Part shown: positions 50,477 to 61,790 of the stretch, piece by piece
Layout: each line of letters begins with the position of its first letter
Numbering within the stretch: position 1 is the stretch's first letter
Assembly (NCBI GenBank): GCA_002049455.2
Contig: KV918761.1
Coordinates: 868,001-932,000 of the forward strand
Length of the DNA: 64,000 nucleotides
Reading direction: 5' to 3'
Source: Porphyra umbilicalis
Lineage: Eukaryota > Rhodophyta > Bangiophyceae > Bangiales > Bangiaceae
The notes under the pieces: generated by a model
What the model saw: the letters and a program-made list of their open reading frames with translations, nothing else
Told to the model about the DNA's origin: nothing
The model's database searches: none
Program-made: the position numbers and the translations under genes

Positions 50477-51856
50477 GTCAGGCACGCGTGCAAGAGGCGT
50501 TCGGACGAGTCGAGCGAAGTCGAGGGCGTGCCGAGGGTGGGGGAGGAGGAAGGAGGGGAGAAGGACGGCAGAGGAAGCACCTCGCTGCGTCAGAAAAACA
50601 CAGACGGCAGCCAACTAATGCAAAGTGCGTTGAGTGGAAGGAAAACAGAGAGGCCGCGGAGATGTGGTCTGCTGCCGTCCACCCCCGGCCTGTCTGCGAC
50701 GGGGTGACACGGAGAATGCAACCGCCGCGTCACAACACGCGTGGCCACGCCGGCTTCCCCCACCGCCACCGCCGCCACTGTCGCGTCACCACTGGTTGCA
50801 CGGCCACGCCACGCGGCGCCCCCGTCAACGCCGCCGCCACGCAGTCCGTCGCCCCCCGCCGCCCCCGCGCGCCGCCAGCAGCTGCCGGCCGCGGCCGTGG
50901 CACCCACGGCGCGCGGGCGCTGGACGGTGACGGTCTCTGCCGCCAGGTGATTGGCGGTGGGGTGGCACGGCAACGCCGCCAAGACGGGGGAGGGGGTGGG
51001 AGGGGACGGTGGCGCGGGAGAGGAGGATGCGGCTCCACACCGCCGACGCACACGCCGCAGGGTTCACCCATGGCGCGGGAGCCGGGGGGGGGCGAGGGGG
51101 GCGCGAGGAGCAGCGGGGCCCGCCGCCGGCCGCACGCGCGCCTCGCAGGTCGGGGGGGGGCGCGCAGAGCCGCCTTGCCACGCGGACGCGCGGGGGCCCA
51201 CGGCAGGAACGAGGCGCGCCCAAACGCCGAAACCGCTGCCTAGACCTCCACCCATTTGGCCCGACGAGAAACAGTGGAGAGTACGGATTCGTGTGGTCCA
51301 AGGGGCACTCAGAGCCCTTGTGGGGTGGATCATGCGCTGTCTCGGCCGTGGAGACGATCTCATGCAACGGCTGAAACCAGCTGTTCAGTACTTCTTCGAA
51401 GAAAAGTGACGGATGCGGCCATAGTTACTGTTGATCCTCCATGGAATTACGTATAACAGAATAGATGTCTGTGCGACTCATGATTTGTTGTGGCCCCCCT
51501 TCTGGGTCAATAAAAAACACAGTCTCGTGAAGTAAATTGATGAGTACATACTGAATTCAATAAAAACCATCGCCCGACTTGATCCTCCACAATTGAAGAC
51601 TGGCGTTGATCCCGCTGGTCAGTCGATGGCCTGGGCTCCTGCGCTGCCCGCGCTCTCGACGCGGAAACGTGCTGTCTGCGAGCCAATGGACCAAGACCAG
51701 AGACATTCTGCAGCCCATTCTGCTACTGTACCGAGGGCAACAGGAGGCGCGCATCCGCCCGCCCGACCCGTTTGTGTCATCATCCCTCCACGCCGCCGCC
51801 CACCGTGGACTCACGTCTGCCTACCACCCCATGGACGGGGGCGGGGCCGCCCCTCA
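50477..51856. other. Spacer, no gene seen
   Basis: CNNM promoter, a GC-rich part (50700-51240), then AT-rich DNA (51400-51600) with two AATAAA motifs near 51510 and 51560. No coding sequence recognised. Confidence 0.35.
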
Positions 51857-52402
51857 GAGCGTCTCCACCAATGGCTCCAACCGTCCAAACAGCCAAACGT
51901 GGCACCGTTTGGCCGTTTGGACGGTTGGAGCACTGGTGGCTGGGATCCGCTCCAAAACTAGGGTGTGACGGGGCTGTGACGGCCCATAAATAGACCGGTT
52001 CACTTATCCGTTAATGCATCTCGTGGTGGCCTCGCGGGATCGCCCTTCTTTTGGAGCTTGAACGGCAGCGCCACTCCAAACAGGCCTGTTTGGAGACGCC
52101 CCGAGTCGTTTGGCCAACCCCTGGTTCCCTGTTCGAACCACGAAAGCCAATGGAAAGCGTGACCCGTGGCTTGCAGACAGTTGCGAGACGATCTGGCAGT
52201 CATAGAGATTCTCTGTAGTGCATCTGTGGGAATACTGGCGTGCCACAAAAGAGGCCCACCGCCAGAGACGTCGAGACGAGCCCAAGCTTGAGACGTGATC
52301 TGCTTAGTTTTAGCTCTGCGTTTGGAGAGCCAGTGACAGCACCACACGTTGTGCACACGTGGCCGTTGGGTTGGACGGTTGGATCCATTGGTGGAGATGC
52401 TC
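51857..52402. mobile_element. PIF/Harbinger-like MITE, 546 bp
   Basis: GAGCGTCTCCACCAATGGCT at the left and the reverse-complemented right end GAGCATCTCCACCAATGGAT are inverted repeats that continue into CCAACCGTCCAA. The 3-bp TCA flanks both ends (51854-51856 and 52403-52405), in line with the 3-bp duplications of the PIF/Harbinger superfamily. A nested hairpin (about 51876-51945) built on CCAACCGTCCAAAC lies at the left end. No transposase. Confidence 0.75.
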
Positions 52403-54235
52403 TCAAGGCGCCCGCGCCCGCCGGGGCGTCGCTCGCCCCCGCGACACGCGTCGCCGTCGCGAGGGCGGCGGCGCCACCCCCCCCGCCCCCTCCTCACCTT
52501 GCAGCGTGTGCCCGCGGTGCCCACCACCAGGCTCTGCCGTTTTGTCGCCGCGCACCGACGCGCTGCGACCCCCTTCGGCACCCCTCTTTGGGATTTGGGG
52601 AGGGGGTCGCCGAACCCCCCAGCGAGGACCAGCTGCCGGCCGAGGGCGGTCGACACGCAATTCGAGCCTACTCGGAATACAGTTTCCAAAGGCTGATCCC
52701 ACCCCACGGTCACCTCGGATACGGTTACAAAGGGGTATGCGCCCCCCGCCCCCCGGCCCAGCAGAAGGGGCTGGCGCACCCCCCTCACCGCCGGTGGATC
52801 ACGGGACTGTCGACGCTGCACGTGACCACCTGCACCGTTGGCGGTGACCCCGGATGGTGCGGCCTGCGCGTCACCGGCTCGCGGGGGCTATCTCTTCAGC
52901 ATCGCCCCTTCAGTCCGCCTCGCCTCATCGTCTTGCAAATTGACTAAGACCGGATGTTTTCGGTACTGGTATTCGGGGTGGATACGTAGATTACACGTTT
53001 CCATGTTGAATACCATTGTGGCGGTCCTGACACTTCATGACCGAACCACAACTCAATAGAAGTGTATTTCGTGGTTGTTTGTCAGCAGCACTCCCACAGG
53101 TTGAGCACAAGTACGGCGCAACCCCAGTCGCCGTCGATGTCAGGCCACGTTCATCACTGCCGCCAACGAAACCGTCGACTTTATAGACCCAACGTCCAGA
53201 CGGGGCGGCAGTGGCGAGCTACATCGTGGGCGTAGAACACGCAAAAACTGCAAGTCTCTTCACCGACACAGCGTCTGCGCAAGTGATTGTCTCATCTGGA
53301 TGCTCGAGTCCTCTGTACCGCGAATCGCGGAGAATCCTACTCGTTTGCGTCGCCGCTTTTTTGTCGTCTGAGGAGTGTTAAGCCACGCCGGCGTCGACCC
53401 CTCGGAGAAGATGGAGTCGCCAGGTCTGACGACCGTCTGCAGGTGGTATCCATGACGTCGAGTACCTTATTTTCTGAATCAGTTTCACCAAGTATGGCAC
53501 TTCCACAAAAAATGGACCCCCTTCCGTTTCCCATGCGGGACGGTTGCAAACGTGCTGTCAGCAATTTGCGGGAACGGACAGCCAATGAGCAGTCGGCGTT
53601 CGTGGACCGCTAAAATTCCTGGAGGAATCGTGTGACCTCATCGTGTGTTCATCGGCGTGTGCAAGGAAGCACGAGGCTGGAGGGGAAGCTGTGCAAGGCT
53701 TTTACCCTTGAACCTCAAGCCATCTTGAGCTGTCTCCTCGTCTTCGGAGCCACCGTCCGTGGTTGTGCATCGTGTTCTCGCGCCCGCTGCATGTGGCACC
53801 GGACGCGCTGCGAGGCTCTGCGTGAGGTGCATCAACGGGTGGTGGGGGGAAGGGGGGGGGGGGGGACGTGTCCTGGTGGCGGGCGTGGCCGTGCCCCCAT
53901 CGGGAAAACAAGAAGCGGAGGCGCTGGCGCTGGCGGCGACGCGTCCGACGCCACCCGCGGCGCCGTCACTCTCATCCCTGCTGAGGGGGGTGGGAAAGGA
54001 GCAGCCACGGTCGTTACGGATGTGGCAGTGGGACAGATCGTCCCGCAGCTGCGTTTCAGATGTGGGTCGGCTGTCTGCGGCCGTCAGGGGCAACGGCAAC
54101 GGCGGCGGCGGCAGTGGAGGCGTTGGCGGCAGCTGCAGCGGCGGACAGCGGCAGCGTTGGACAACTGCAGCTGTGAACGGCAGCGGACGAAGGCAACGGC
54201 AGCGGCGGCTTTGGCGGACGGCAGCGGGGGCGGTG
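52403..54235. other. Spacer, no gene seen
   Basis: Mixed composition. 52950-53620 is near-balanced and without recognised protein. 54090-54235 grades into CGG/CAG-rich sequence leading into the minisatellite. Confidence 0.35.
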
Positions 54236-54955
54236 TCGTACGGCTGCAGCGGCAACGGCGGCGGCCTGTGGCGGTGGCGCGACGCTGCACGCCACGCTCG
54301 AGCGGGGCGGCGTCGCACGGCTGCAGCGGCAACGGCTGCGGCCTGTCGTACGGCTGCAGCGGCAACGGCTGCGGCCTGTGGCGGTGGCGCGACGCTGCAC
54401 GCCACGCTCGAGCGGGGCGGCGTCGTACGGCTGCAGCGGCAACGGCGGCGGCCTGTGGCGGTGGCGCGACGCTGCACGCCACGCTCGAGCGGGGCGGCGT
54501 CGCACGGCTGCAGCGGCAACGGCTGCGGCCTGTGGCGGTGGCGCGACGCTGCACGCCACGCTCGAGCGGGGCGGCGTCGTACGGCTGCAGCGGCAACGGC
54601 GGCGGCCTGTGGCGGTGGCGCGACGCTGCACGCCACGCTCGAGCGGGGCGGCGTCGTACGGCTGCAGCGGCAACGGCGGCGGCCTGTGGCGGTGGCGCGA
54701 CGCTGCACGCCACGCTCGAGCGGGGCGGCGTCGTACGGCTGCAGCGGCAACGGCGGTGGCCTGTGGCGGTTGCGCGACGCTCCACGCCACGCTCGAGCGG
54801 GGCGGCGTCGCACGGCTGCCGCGGCAACGGCGGCGGCCTGTGGCGGTGGCGCGACGCTCCACGCCACGCTCGAGCGGGGCGGCGTCGCACGGCTGCCGCG
54901 GCAACGGCGGCGGCCTGTGGCGGTGGCGCGAGGCTCCACGCCACCCTCGAGTGGA
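54236..54955. repeat. 77-bp minisatellite, about 9 copies
   Basis: The site CTCGAG recurs at 54407, 54484, 54561, 54638, 54715, 54792, 54869 and 54946, exactly 77 bp apart, and at 54298, where an extra 32 bp (a partial duplication of the GGCTGCAGCGGCAACGGC part) is inserted. Units contain CGACGCTGCACGCCACGCTC and GGCGGCCTGTGGCGGTGGCG. Because 77 is not a multiple of three, each copy is read in a different frame, yet all frames remain open. Confidence 0.95.
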
Positions 54956-55753
54956 GCGCGCTGACCGAGGGCACCTGGCTGTGGTCGGCCGACGCGCTTG
55001 TCGCGTCCGAAAAGCTGGAGCGGCTGCGGTTGGTCGACGGCGGCGGCGCGCCGGGCAACCGCGGCATGGGGGACGCGCGGGCCCGCGAGGGCGTCCTCGC
55101 CGCTGCCGTTCCGTCGGCCGCTGCAGTCGTCGGAGCCCTGGTGGGCGGGCGCGGCGGGCGCCACGCTGGCGCTGGACGGGGTCCGACGGCGACGGGGAGT
55201 TGTCATTCGTCGGCCAGGAGGCAGACGGCGCAGCCCACGAGCGGGGGTGGCGACCGCATGCACCCGTGGGCGCCTGTCCCCACGCCAAGGAGGGTGGCGA
55301 GCGTGCGCGGGATCCTGCCCCTTCCCGGTCCACCCCCTCCAGCGGCGGGGAGGGATGGGCAGGCAGCTGTCGGTTGCCGCCGTAGTCGGTGCGAATGCCG
55401 AGGGGTATTGGAAGCTCATGCACGACTGGTGACGTTCTGGTGGTGGCACGACGGGTGAAGTTCCGGTGGTGAGGTGCCACTATTCGTAGGCGTCGTCCCT
55501 CTCGGCGCGGGGCGAACCTTGGCGCGACCCGCCTGTGTGCACGCATATTTTTACCACAAATGCACGCACCTCGCGACGCATGCCACCCCGCCCGCCACAC
55601 GCTCGCCCCGCTCGTTGTCACCTAAGTGCTCCCTGCCCACGTCAATCTTAGCCGTCGGTGTGTGGCCGACGTCCGAGGGCGCCCTCTCTCGTCGCACCCT
55701 GCTAGCAACGACAACAGCGTGAAGGTTCTATTGCCACGGGCAAAACTGTTGCA
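54956..55753. other. Possible decayed coding sequence after the 77-bp array
   Basis: Directly after the last repeat unit the plus strand reads ALTEGTWLWSADALVASEKL and MGDARAREGVLAAAVPSAAA, and then in another frame SDGDGELSFVGQEADGAAHE. These look protein-like but are not recognised and lack a start. A pseudogene fragment is possible. From 55440 on nothing is seen. Confidence 0.25.
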
Positions 55754-57028
55754 TCAGGATAAGAATGGTGCTCCGCAGCGCCCGCGCACTGGCATGGGAC
55801 CACGGCGGCGCCCTAGCGAGGTGCACACACGGGCCACACCCAGGCAAGCCATGTGAGCAGCCACTTCCGCCACAATCACATCACGAGTATCCCCGACGGC
55901 AAAAACATAGACCGCAAAGCGGACGACGTGCCGCTCCACCTGCGACCAGTGCATGCAGGCCCGACGTTCCACCATCTTGGGCCAAAACATGGCCGCCTGG
56001 TCGTAAATGGCCACAAGGAAGCAGACTAGGGCGGCGACGTGCGCCTCGTCGACTGTCGGAGCGCCGTCGAGGAACTGCAAGATTGGCGAGTTCTCTACGC
56101 CCATGGCAACGCTCATCCACTCGATGAGGTACGGGCGGCGCCCCGACGGTCCCGCAGGAGTTGCCACGTTATCACTGCCTGTGTAGCTGTGCAGTAGTCG
56201 TCGCACGACGAGCACCCGCCACGCCCGACGGCGGAGGCCGGCCAGCACTGCTCTCATAGACGCGCATTGCGCCACGCCAGCACTCGAAAAGACGTTACCG
56301 ACATCGAGAAACGCGACTCGAAGGGCCGCCCGGAGGTTGAAGAGGACGTCGGGCGTGTCCCCCCCCGAGTCGTTGACGCCGTGGACGTCAGCACCGTCGA
56401 CCCAGCCGGTGTCGAGGCGGATGCCCCACACATGTCGCGCCTCCCACGCCGACACGCCATCGTCATTGCGCATACGGACGCATACAAGGAGGTTTGCCAG
56501 CTGCTGTGGAGAAAATGGTGAAAGGCTGTCGGCCCAGCCGAGGGCGTCGTAGGGCGCCGGGGCGGCCAGGTCGAGCGCCTTGTACGACTTGCTTAAGCTG
56601 GCGACAACGCGGAGGCAGAGCAGAACGAGCCGTCCCTGTGAGGCCATAGTAGCCTGTGGGACGAGAGGCTCTCCGAGCAACAGGCCATCCCTCTGAATCC
56701 CACTACCGGGGCCCAACCTCGTGCGCCCGAACTTGTTGCACTCGGTCGGCGTCGCCGCGCTGGACAACACCGCCGCCGCCGCAGTGGCGTACAGGCCGTC
56801 GACGGTGCAGGCCGTTCGCCAGCTGGTAGACACGTCTGCAAGCGCGAGGCGGTCAGACGCGCAAAGACGGTTGAACACGAGCTGCAGGACGTCGTTGGGA
56901 AGGTCAGGGAGGGAAGCAATGCGAGTCGTTGCCGCCGTCGTGCAAGTATCAGCCTGAGGCTGCCCACCTCGGTTCCGCCGACCAGCGGAAGGCAGTCGGC
57001 GCGCACGGCGCACGCCAAAAGGCGCCAT
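55754..57028 (-). CDS. F-box protein
   Basis: Likely substrate receptor of an SCF ubiquitin ligase, binding Skp1 through the F-box. The 424-residue product has a basic leader and the F-box at about 39-80 (SLPDLPNDVLQLVFNRLCAS then DRLALADVSTSWRTACTVDG). A long helical region without recognised repeats follows (PYLIEWMSVAMGVENSPILQ, QVERHVVRFAVYVFAVGDTR), ending GRCGAPFLS. The ATG at 57028 (gcgcATGg) is chosen. The frame is open to 57247, but only from a GTG. No LRR, Kelch or WD repeats are visible, so the substrate cannot be guessed. Divergent from the zinc-finger gene at 58.2 kb. Confidence 0.8.
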   Translation of the reverse strand: MAPFGVRRARRLPSAGRRNRGGQPQADTCTTAATTRIASLPDLPNDVLQLVFNRLCASDRLALADVSTSWRTACTVDGLYATAAAAVLSSAATPTECNKFGRTRLGPGSGIQRDGLLLGEPLVPQATMASQGRLVLLCLRVVASLSKSYKALDLAAPAPYDALGWADSLSPFSPQQLANLLVCVRMRNDDGVSAWEARHVWGIRLDTGWVDGADVHGVNDSGGDTPDVLFNLRAALRVAFLDVGNVFSSAGVAQCASMRAVLAGLRRRAWRVLVVRRLLHSYTGSDNVATPAGPSGRRPYLIEWMSVAMGVENSPILQFLDGAPTVDEAHVAALVCFLVAIYDQAAMFWPKMVERRACMHWSQVERHVVRFAVYVFAVGDTRDVIVAEVAAHMACLGVARVCTSLGRRRGPMPVRGRCGAPFLS

Positions 57029-58171
57029 GCGCCCAGGCACGCGGCCGAGGCGTCCCCAACAGCGTTGGCAGGGGTGTGGGTGCCGGCCGTGGGGGGGGGG
57101 GAGGCAGGTCGGCTCACCATTTCCCACGGGCGGGGAAGAAGAGTCGCTGACAGGGTAGTTGGCATGGAAGGCAAGCGCACCGCAGCGGTGAGTGGGGTGG
57201 TGGGGGAGGGGATGAGGGAGTGACTGTCCATTCAAGTGGTCAAGCACAGCCCAGATGACCGAGAATGCGGGACGTCCGAGGGCGCCGGGGCTCCGGCGAG
57301 GAATAGACCCTCCTCACATGCCGTCGGATGCACAGATCAAGATGGGAAGCCGTGCCAATTCAATGTCTCATTCTTCGCTCAATTACACGCCATGTTGCAC
57401 TTTCTGTTCCGCTATTGGTCAGCTGGGGGCAACTGCCTTCGACATACGCGTAGCAGTCGGAAATTGCGGGCAAGTATCCAATACAGCAAGCACAGCACGT
57501 CATCCCATTAACGGTGCACGGGAGCCGGCGGGGCAGTCTGGCTGCTTGCTCACTGGCGGTAGGCGGTCATCACTGGCCCGTACGAGGGCGCTCGAGGGAG
57601 AAAACAAGCATAGCGGCCATCTGGCCGTGCTTGTCGCCCCTCCGACCACGACACGCTGCTGCGCCGTCGCCATTCTCCTGCCCAGGGAACGCACGACAAG
57701 ACTTCATGTTGGGCAGGACGGGGAGCAATGGTTCCTCTCGGAGACCCCACTGCAGGCATGTCGGATGCACGGTCGCAGATTGGACTGGTTAACCAGAAAA
57801 ATTCGGTAAGGCTCATTCAATTGACCATCTGCTCCTTCGTCATTGGTCCACGGGAGACGGCAGTAAATGAAATTGCAGTTATCCTCACATGACTGTACCG
57901 TCAAGGCACCCCCGGTCATCCGAGTCTGCGCCGGCCTCAGCAAATCTGCGTGCCCACGGACCGCGGTCACAGGCGGCAGCCTGGGCTGGTGCCTTGGCAC
58001 TGGCACCTTCTCGTCGCTGGTCGGCACCTGCCACCGACCTCGGCGCGCCCCCGTGCAACACCGAGTTCGTTGCGCATGGCCCTGGCCCTCTTTCGGCGTG
58101 CCAGCCCCGTTGTTGTGTCCCCTGTTGCCGTCCCCTCTCCCCTCCTTTTTCGCCCCTCCTCCATTGGCACC
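57029..58171. other. Spacer between divergent F-box and zinc-finger genes
   Basis: About 1.1 kb of near-balanced composition, probably with both promoters. The right end is a CT-rich leader before the ATG at 58172. No gene recognised. Confidence 0.4.
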
Positions 58172-59129
58172 ATGGCGGCCACCCCCCCCCCCAGCCCCCC
58201 CCCGGTGCCCCCCCCCGTTCGTCTCGGGAACCTCGAACTTGCGCGAGTGCACTGTCTGCAGGATGACACTGACGGGGATATTGAGCTGGGAGCAGCACGT
58301 GACCGGCAAACGCCATCTGCGTACGCTTGCTGCTGCCGCCAACACGGCGCCGGCGGAGAGTCCTGCGGTGCGTTGGTCGTGCCCGTCGTGCGGCATCCAT
58401 ATCGACGCGCCGTCGAGTCTGCTGATGCACGTGGCGGGCGAGCGCCACCGCCGCGCCATTGACCTGCTCCGCCATGGCGGTCGCCTCGATGACGTCGCCC
58501 GCCTCGTCCCTCGTCTGCGTGCCGCCATGGCCGCGGTGCACCGCGCAGGAGACGACGACGCCCAGTTCGGGCGCCTGCTCCGGCAAGCGCGGATCGACGC
58601 GGATGAGGACGTTTCAAGCGACGACGACACCTGGGACAACGATTCGAGGGACCATGCTGACAAGAACAACGACGTCGCGGAGGAAGATGGTGCACGGGCG
58701 GCAGCTGTTTCTTCCCCCACCGTTGCCAGTGGCGCTGCCTCGAGTGCGCCTGATGCCGGTCGACGCGCCGGTCGCAAGCGCCGTCGGGACGACGGTGGCG
58801 GTCCGGCGACCTCGCGGCCTGGCCCGAGCGGCACGGATGCGGCGGTGGCGCGCGGTGACGGGGAGGTTGGTTGTCTGGGGGGGGGAAGCGGCTTGCGCCA
58901 AGACGGTGGTGCTAGCCGTGACGGCAGCGTGGCGACGAGCCGCAACGGCGGCGCTGTGTCGCCAGGGATGAGCGGTTCACCTGCCCGGAAAACGGTGCTC
59001 GTGCCGGCGGGGGCGGTCCTTTACATGGCCTGTCCCCGGTGCGAGTGTTTGTACAAGACGGCGTGGGACTTTGAGGACCACGCGTGCCTCCCGCCGTCGC
59101 GCAAGGGGAAGTCGCCGGCCGGCCGCTAG
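58172..59129 (+). CDS. Multi-finger U1/matrin-like C2H2 protein; C-run frame break near start
   Basis: Zinc-finger protein of about 318 residues. The ATG at 58172 (accATGg) opens MAATPPPSPPPVPPP. The coherent continuation, FVSGTSNLRECTVCRM, is one base out of frame after the three C-runs at 58181-58217, so a run length is probably wrong. Finger 1 is CTVCRMTLTGILSWEQHVTG followed by KRH, and finger 2 is CPSCGIHIDAPSSLLMHVAG followed by ERH. Both are C-x2-C-x12-H-x5-H, the spacing of U1/matrin-type RNA- or DNA-binding fingers. An acidic stretch (DADEDVSSDDDTWDNDSRDH), a basic GRRAGRKRRRDD nuclear-localisation-like motif and a C-terminal CPRCECLYKTAWDFEDHAC finger follow. No specific family assigned. 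Confidence 0.75.
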
Positions 59130-60116
59130 TAGGTGCCGCCCGCCCCGCTTTTTTCGTGCACGGTGCCCGTTTTACAGTGTGTGGTCTTGAGTAGTGGAGG
59201 TGTGTGACTTGCTGAGGAGCCCGGTTGCCATTCATTTCGTTGCAGGCGTGTGTCTTGCTTTGTATTCTCGGCGCTGTGACCTCATATACGGGCTGAACGT
59301 CGGATTTTCCACCCGCACTCCGTTTACAACAGTGCGCCCTATCATCTCCTCGCGCCACGCCCTACAGTCATAAAGCGTGAACGCTTCCACATGACGACGA
59401 CGGCGCGGGCCACGACCGGGCCCCCGGGCTGTGAAGGACGCCAGCGACGACCGTGATGCGCACCATATCAGCGACGACTGCGTCGCCCCGCACCCCGTTT
59501 CAAACCGCCAGTGACATGTGGGCGGCCGTACCACCGACGAAGAGCGCAACACGTCGGTCCCCTTGTCCCCCACGGCACCCGCCGCAAAGGTAATGACGAT
59601 GACGGGCGCGACGCACTTGGTGCGCACGGCACCAGAGCTGACCAAGTCCACCCCCGCTCCGTCGGCAACCACGAGCAACACGTGCGCGGCAAAAACACGC
59701 CCAACGTGAAAGCCGCCGCCTCCATCGACGAGCCAACCGACACGACCGTCGCCTTGTGACCCTTTGCCACCGTGTTGGGGGCGTCGGAAGCGACAACCGC
59801 ATCTCCCTTCGCGACGCTCGAAACACCGGCGACGGCCGCGTCGGCCTCGGTGTTGCGTCATCAGCGAGATTATCTACAAGAAGGGGAAAAAAAAAGAGGG
59901 AAACGTCGTCAGCCATAGCGACGGTGAGAGGCGCAACATGACAGTCGCCTTGACCTACGCCGCCGCGGTCGCCGGGACCGTGGCGACAACTGCGCCGCCC
60001 TTTTCTGCGCGCATGACAACGGCGGCGACCACGTCGGTGTCGTTCACGATGCCAACAACGACGGCAACGTCGTCAACGACGGCACCGACGGGTTTGCAAG
60101 CTGTCGGTCGCAGTCC
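59130..60116. other. 3' flank and decayed copies of the 164-bp repeat
   Basis: 59130-59500 shows nothing. From about 59560 the sequence carries diverged stretches that resemble the following 164-bp unit (GGCGGCGAC, AACGACGGCAACG, GTCAACGACGGC motifs), suggesting an older, longer array. Confidence 0.4.
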
Positions 60117-60775
60117 TTGTCGCCGCCGCGGTCACACGAATGGCGGCGACAACAGCGCCGCCCTCCAACGCCCACACGATGACGACGGCGACGGCGTCGG
60201 CGTCGGTGACATTGTCAACCACGAGGGGAACGCCGTCGACGTCGGCGCCGACGAGGAGCGCCTGCCGTTGGTCACATTCGGCGTCGCCGCCGCGGTCACC
60301 CGGATGGCGGCGACAACAGCGCCGCCCTCCAACGCCCGCACGATAACGACGGCGACGGCGTCGGCGTCGGTGACATTGTCAACCACGAGGGGAGCGCCGT
60401 CGACGTCGGCGCCGACGAGGAGCGCCAGCCGTTGGTCACATTCGGCGTCGCCGCCGCGGTCACCCGGATGGCGGCGACAACAGCGCCGCCCTCCAACGCG
60501 CACGCGATGACGACGGCGACGGCGTCGGCGTCGGTGACATTGTCAACCACAAGGGGAACGCCGTCGACGTCGGCGCCGACGAGGAGCGCCAGCCGTTGGT
60601 CACATTCGGCGTCGCCGCCGCGGTCACCCGGATGGCGGCGACAACAGCGCCGCCCTCCAACGCCCGCACGATAACGACGGCGACGGCGTCGGCGTCGGTG
60701 ACATTGTCAACCACGAGGGGAACGCCGTCGACGTCGGCGCCGACGAGGAGCGCCAGCCGTTGGTCACATTCCACG
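60117..60775. repeat. 164-bp minisatellite, four copies
   Basis: GTCACATTC recurs at 60271, 60435, 60599 and 60763, exactly 164 bp apart. Each unit contains CGGATGGCGGCGACAACAGC, GACGGCGACGGCGTCGGCGT and GTCAACCACGAGGGGAACGC with few changes. 164 is not divisible by three, so copies alternate between reading frames. The high identity indicates recent amplification. Confidence 0.95.
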
Positions 60776-61790
60776 TCGTCGCCGTGGTCAGCGCCAACAG
60801 CGTTGCCATTTACGACAGAGGGCTCGTCCAACGCAAGGGAGAGGCGGCGGGGATTCCACTTGGACCGCCGGATTCGTGGCAGCCACTTGGGCGGCGGACG
60901 CAGGAACACACGCGAAGACTTCGGTCACGACGAACGCACGTCCTTCGACGCCACGCACATCTCCATGTGGAAGCCAGCACGGAATTGCTGAATCATGATC
61001 AGAACTACTGGACAAATTGTTTTCTGGCGATGATCGACTGCAGTCATATTTGTGGTCAACTTTTTACCAAATCGTTCAGCGCTTGATTTGGTCGATCTCA
61101 CATGGCCAAAAGGGCAGGCAAAGAGTCCGCGCTGCCAAAAGCAGCTCTCTGCAGCTCGGACGGGTCGAAAAGAAGCCCAGAAAAGCCAGCCTCCCCGCAT
61201 TCTTCGACACGTTTGCATTGCCCACGTCATGGAGACGAGATGGAGCCAGCCTCCCCGCATTCTCCGCCACGTTCGCATTGCCCACGTCATGGAGACGAAC
61301 GGCATCCCGCACGCTCTTAGAAGGGCACTGCGTACCACACTCAGAAGTTGAGTCTGGTAGCCGCTTGTGCCCGCGACTGTCTGTTGATCTTCCTTTTACA
61401 GTGTGCATGTCACTACTGTCGCGGTTTTATGTCCGGCTGGCTGGCCGTTGTGCGCCCTGCGCTGCCTGCATTGCGCGCGCCACACTCATGCTGTGCCAAG
61501 TCGGGCCATTCCATGACTGCGCGACACGGCCCAATTGCAAGACTCGAGGACTTCCGCGTTCCTATCGGTCGCGCGATGCCAAAGGATGCCTGAATCAGCT
61601 CGTGAGGAGGAGCGATCGTCGAAACCGCTTTCTGAGATCAGCGTACCCCAGCTCTGTGCCAAATTTTTCTCGACTAACGACGGTCTGCGAGATTGCATTC
61701 CGGACGAAGAGGGACAAACGAGGGGCGGAGAACGGAGATCGGAGGGCGGGAGAAGATGATTGGCTAGTGGAAATATCATGCGTCACCGCG
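60776..61790. other. Spacer with a 60-bp duplication
   Basis: Near-balanced DNA. AGCCAGCCTCCCCGCATTC occurs at 61184 and 61244 as part of two 60-bp tandem copies ending CCCACGTCATGGAGACGA. No gene recognised. Confidence 0.4.
61184..61303. repeat. 60-bp tandem duplication
   Basis: Two copies at 61184 and 61244 with a handful of substitutions. Confidence 0.85.

Noticed and set aside
53632-55621. 500-600 codon ORFs on both strands
   Set aside because: Produced by the stop-free 77-bp repeat, which rotates frame each copy.
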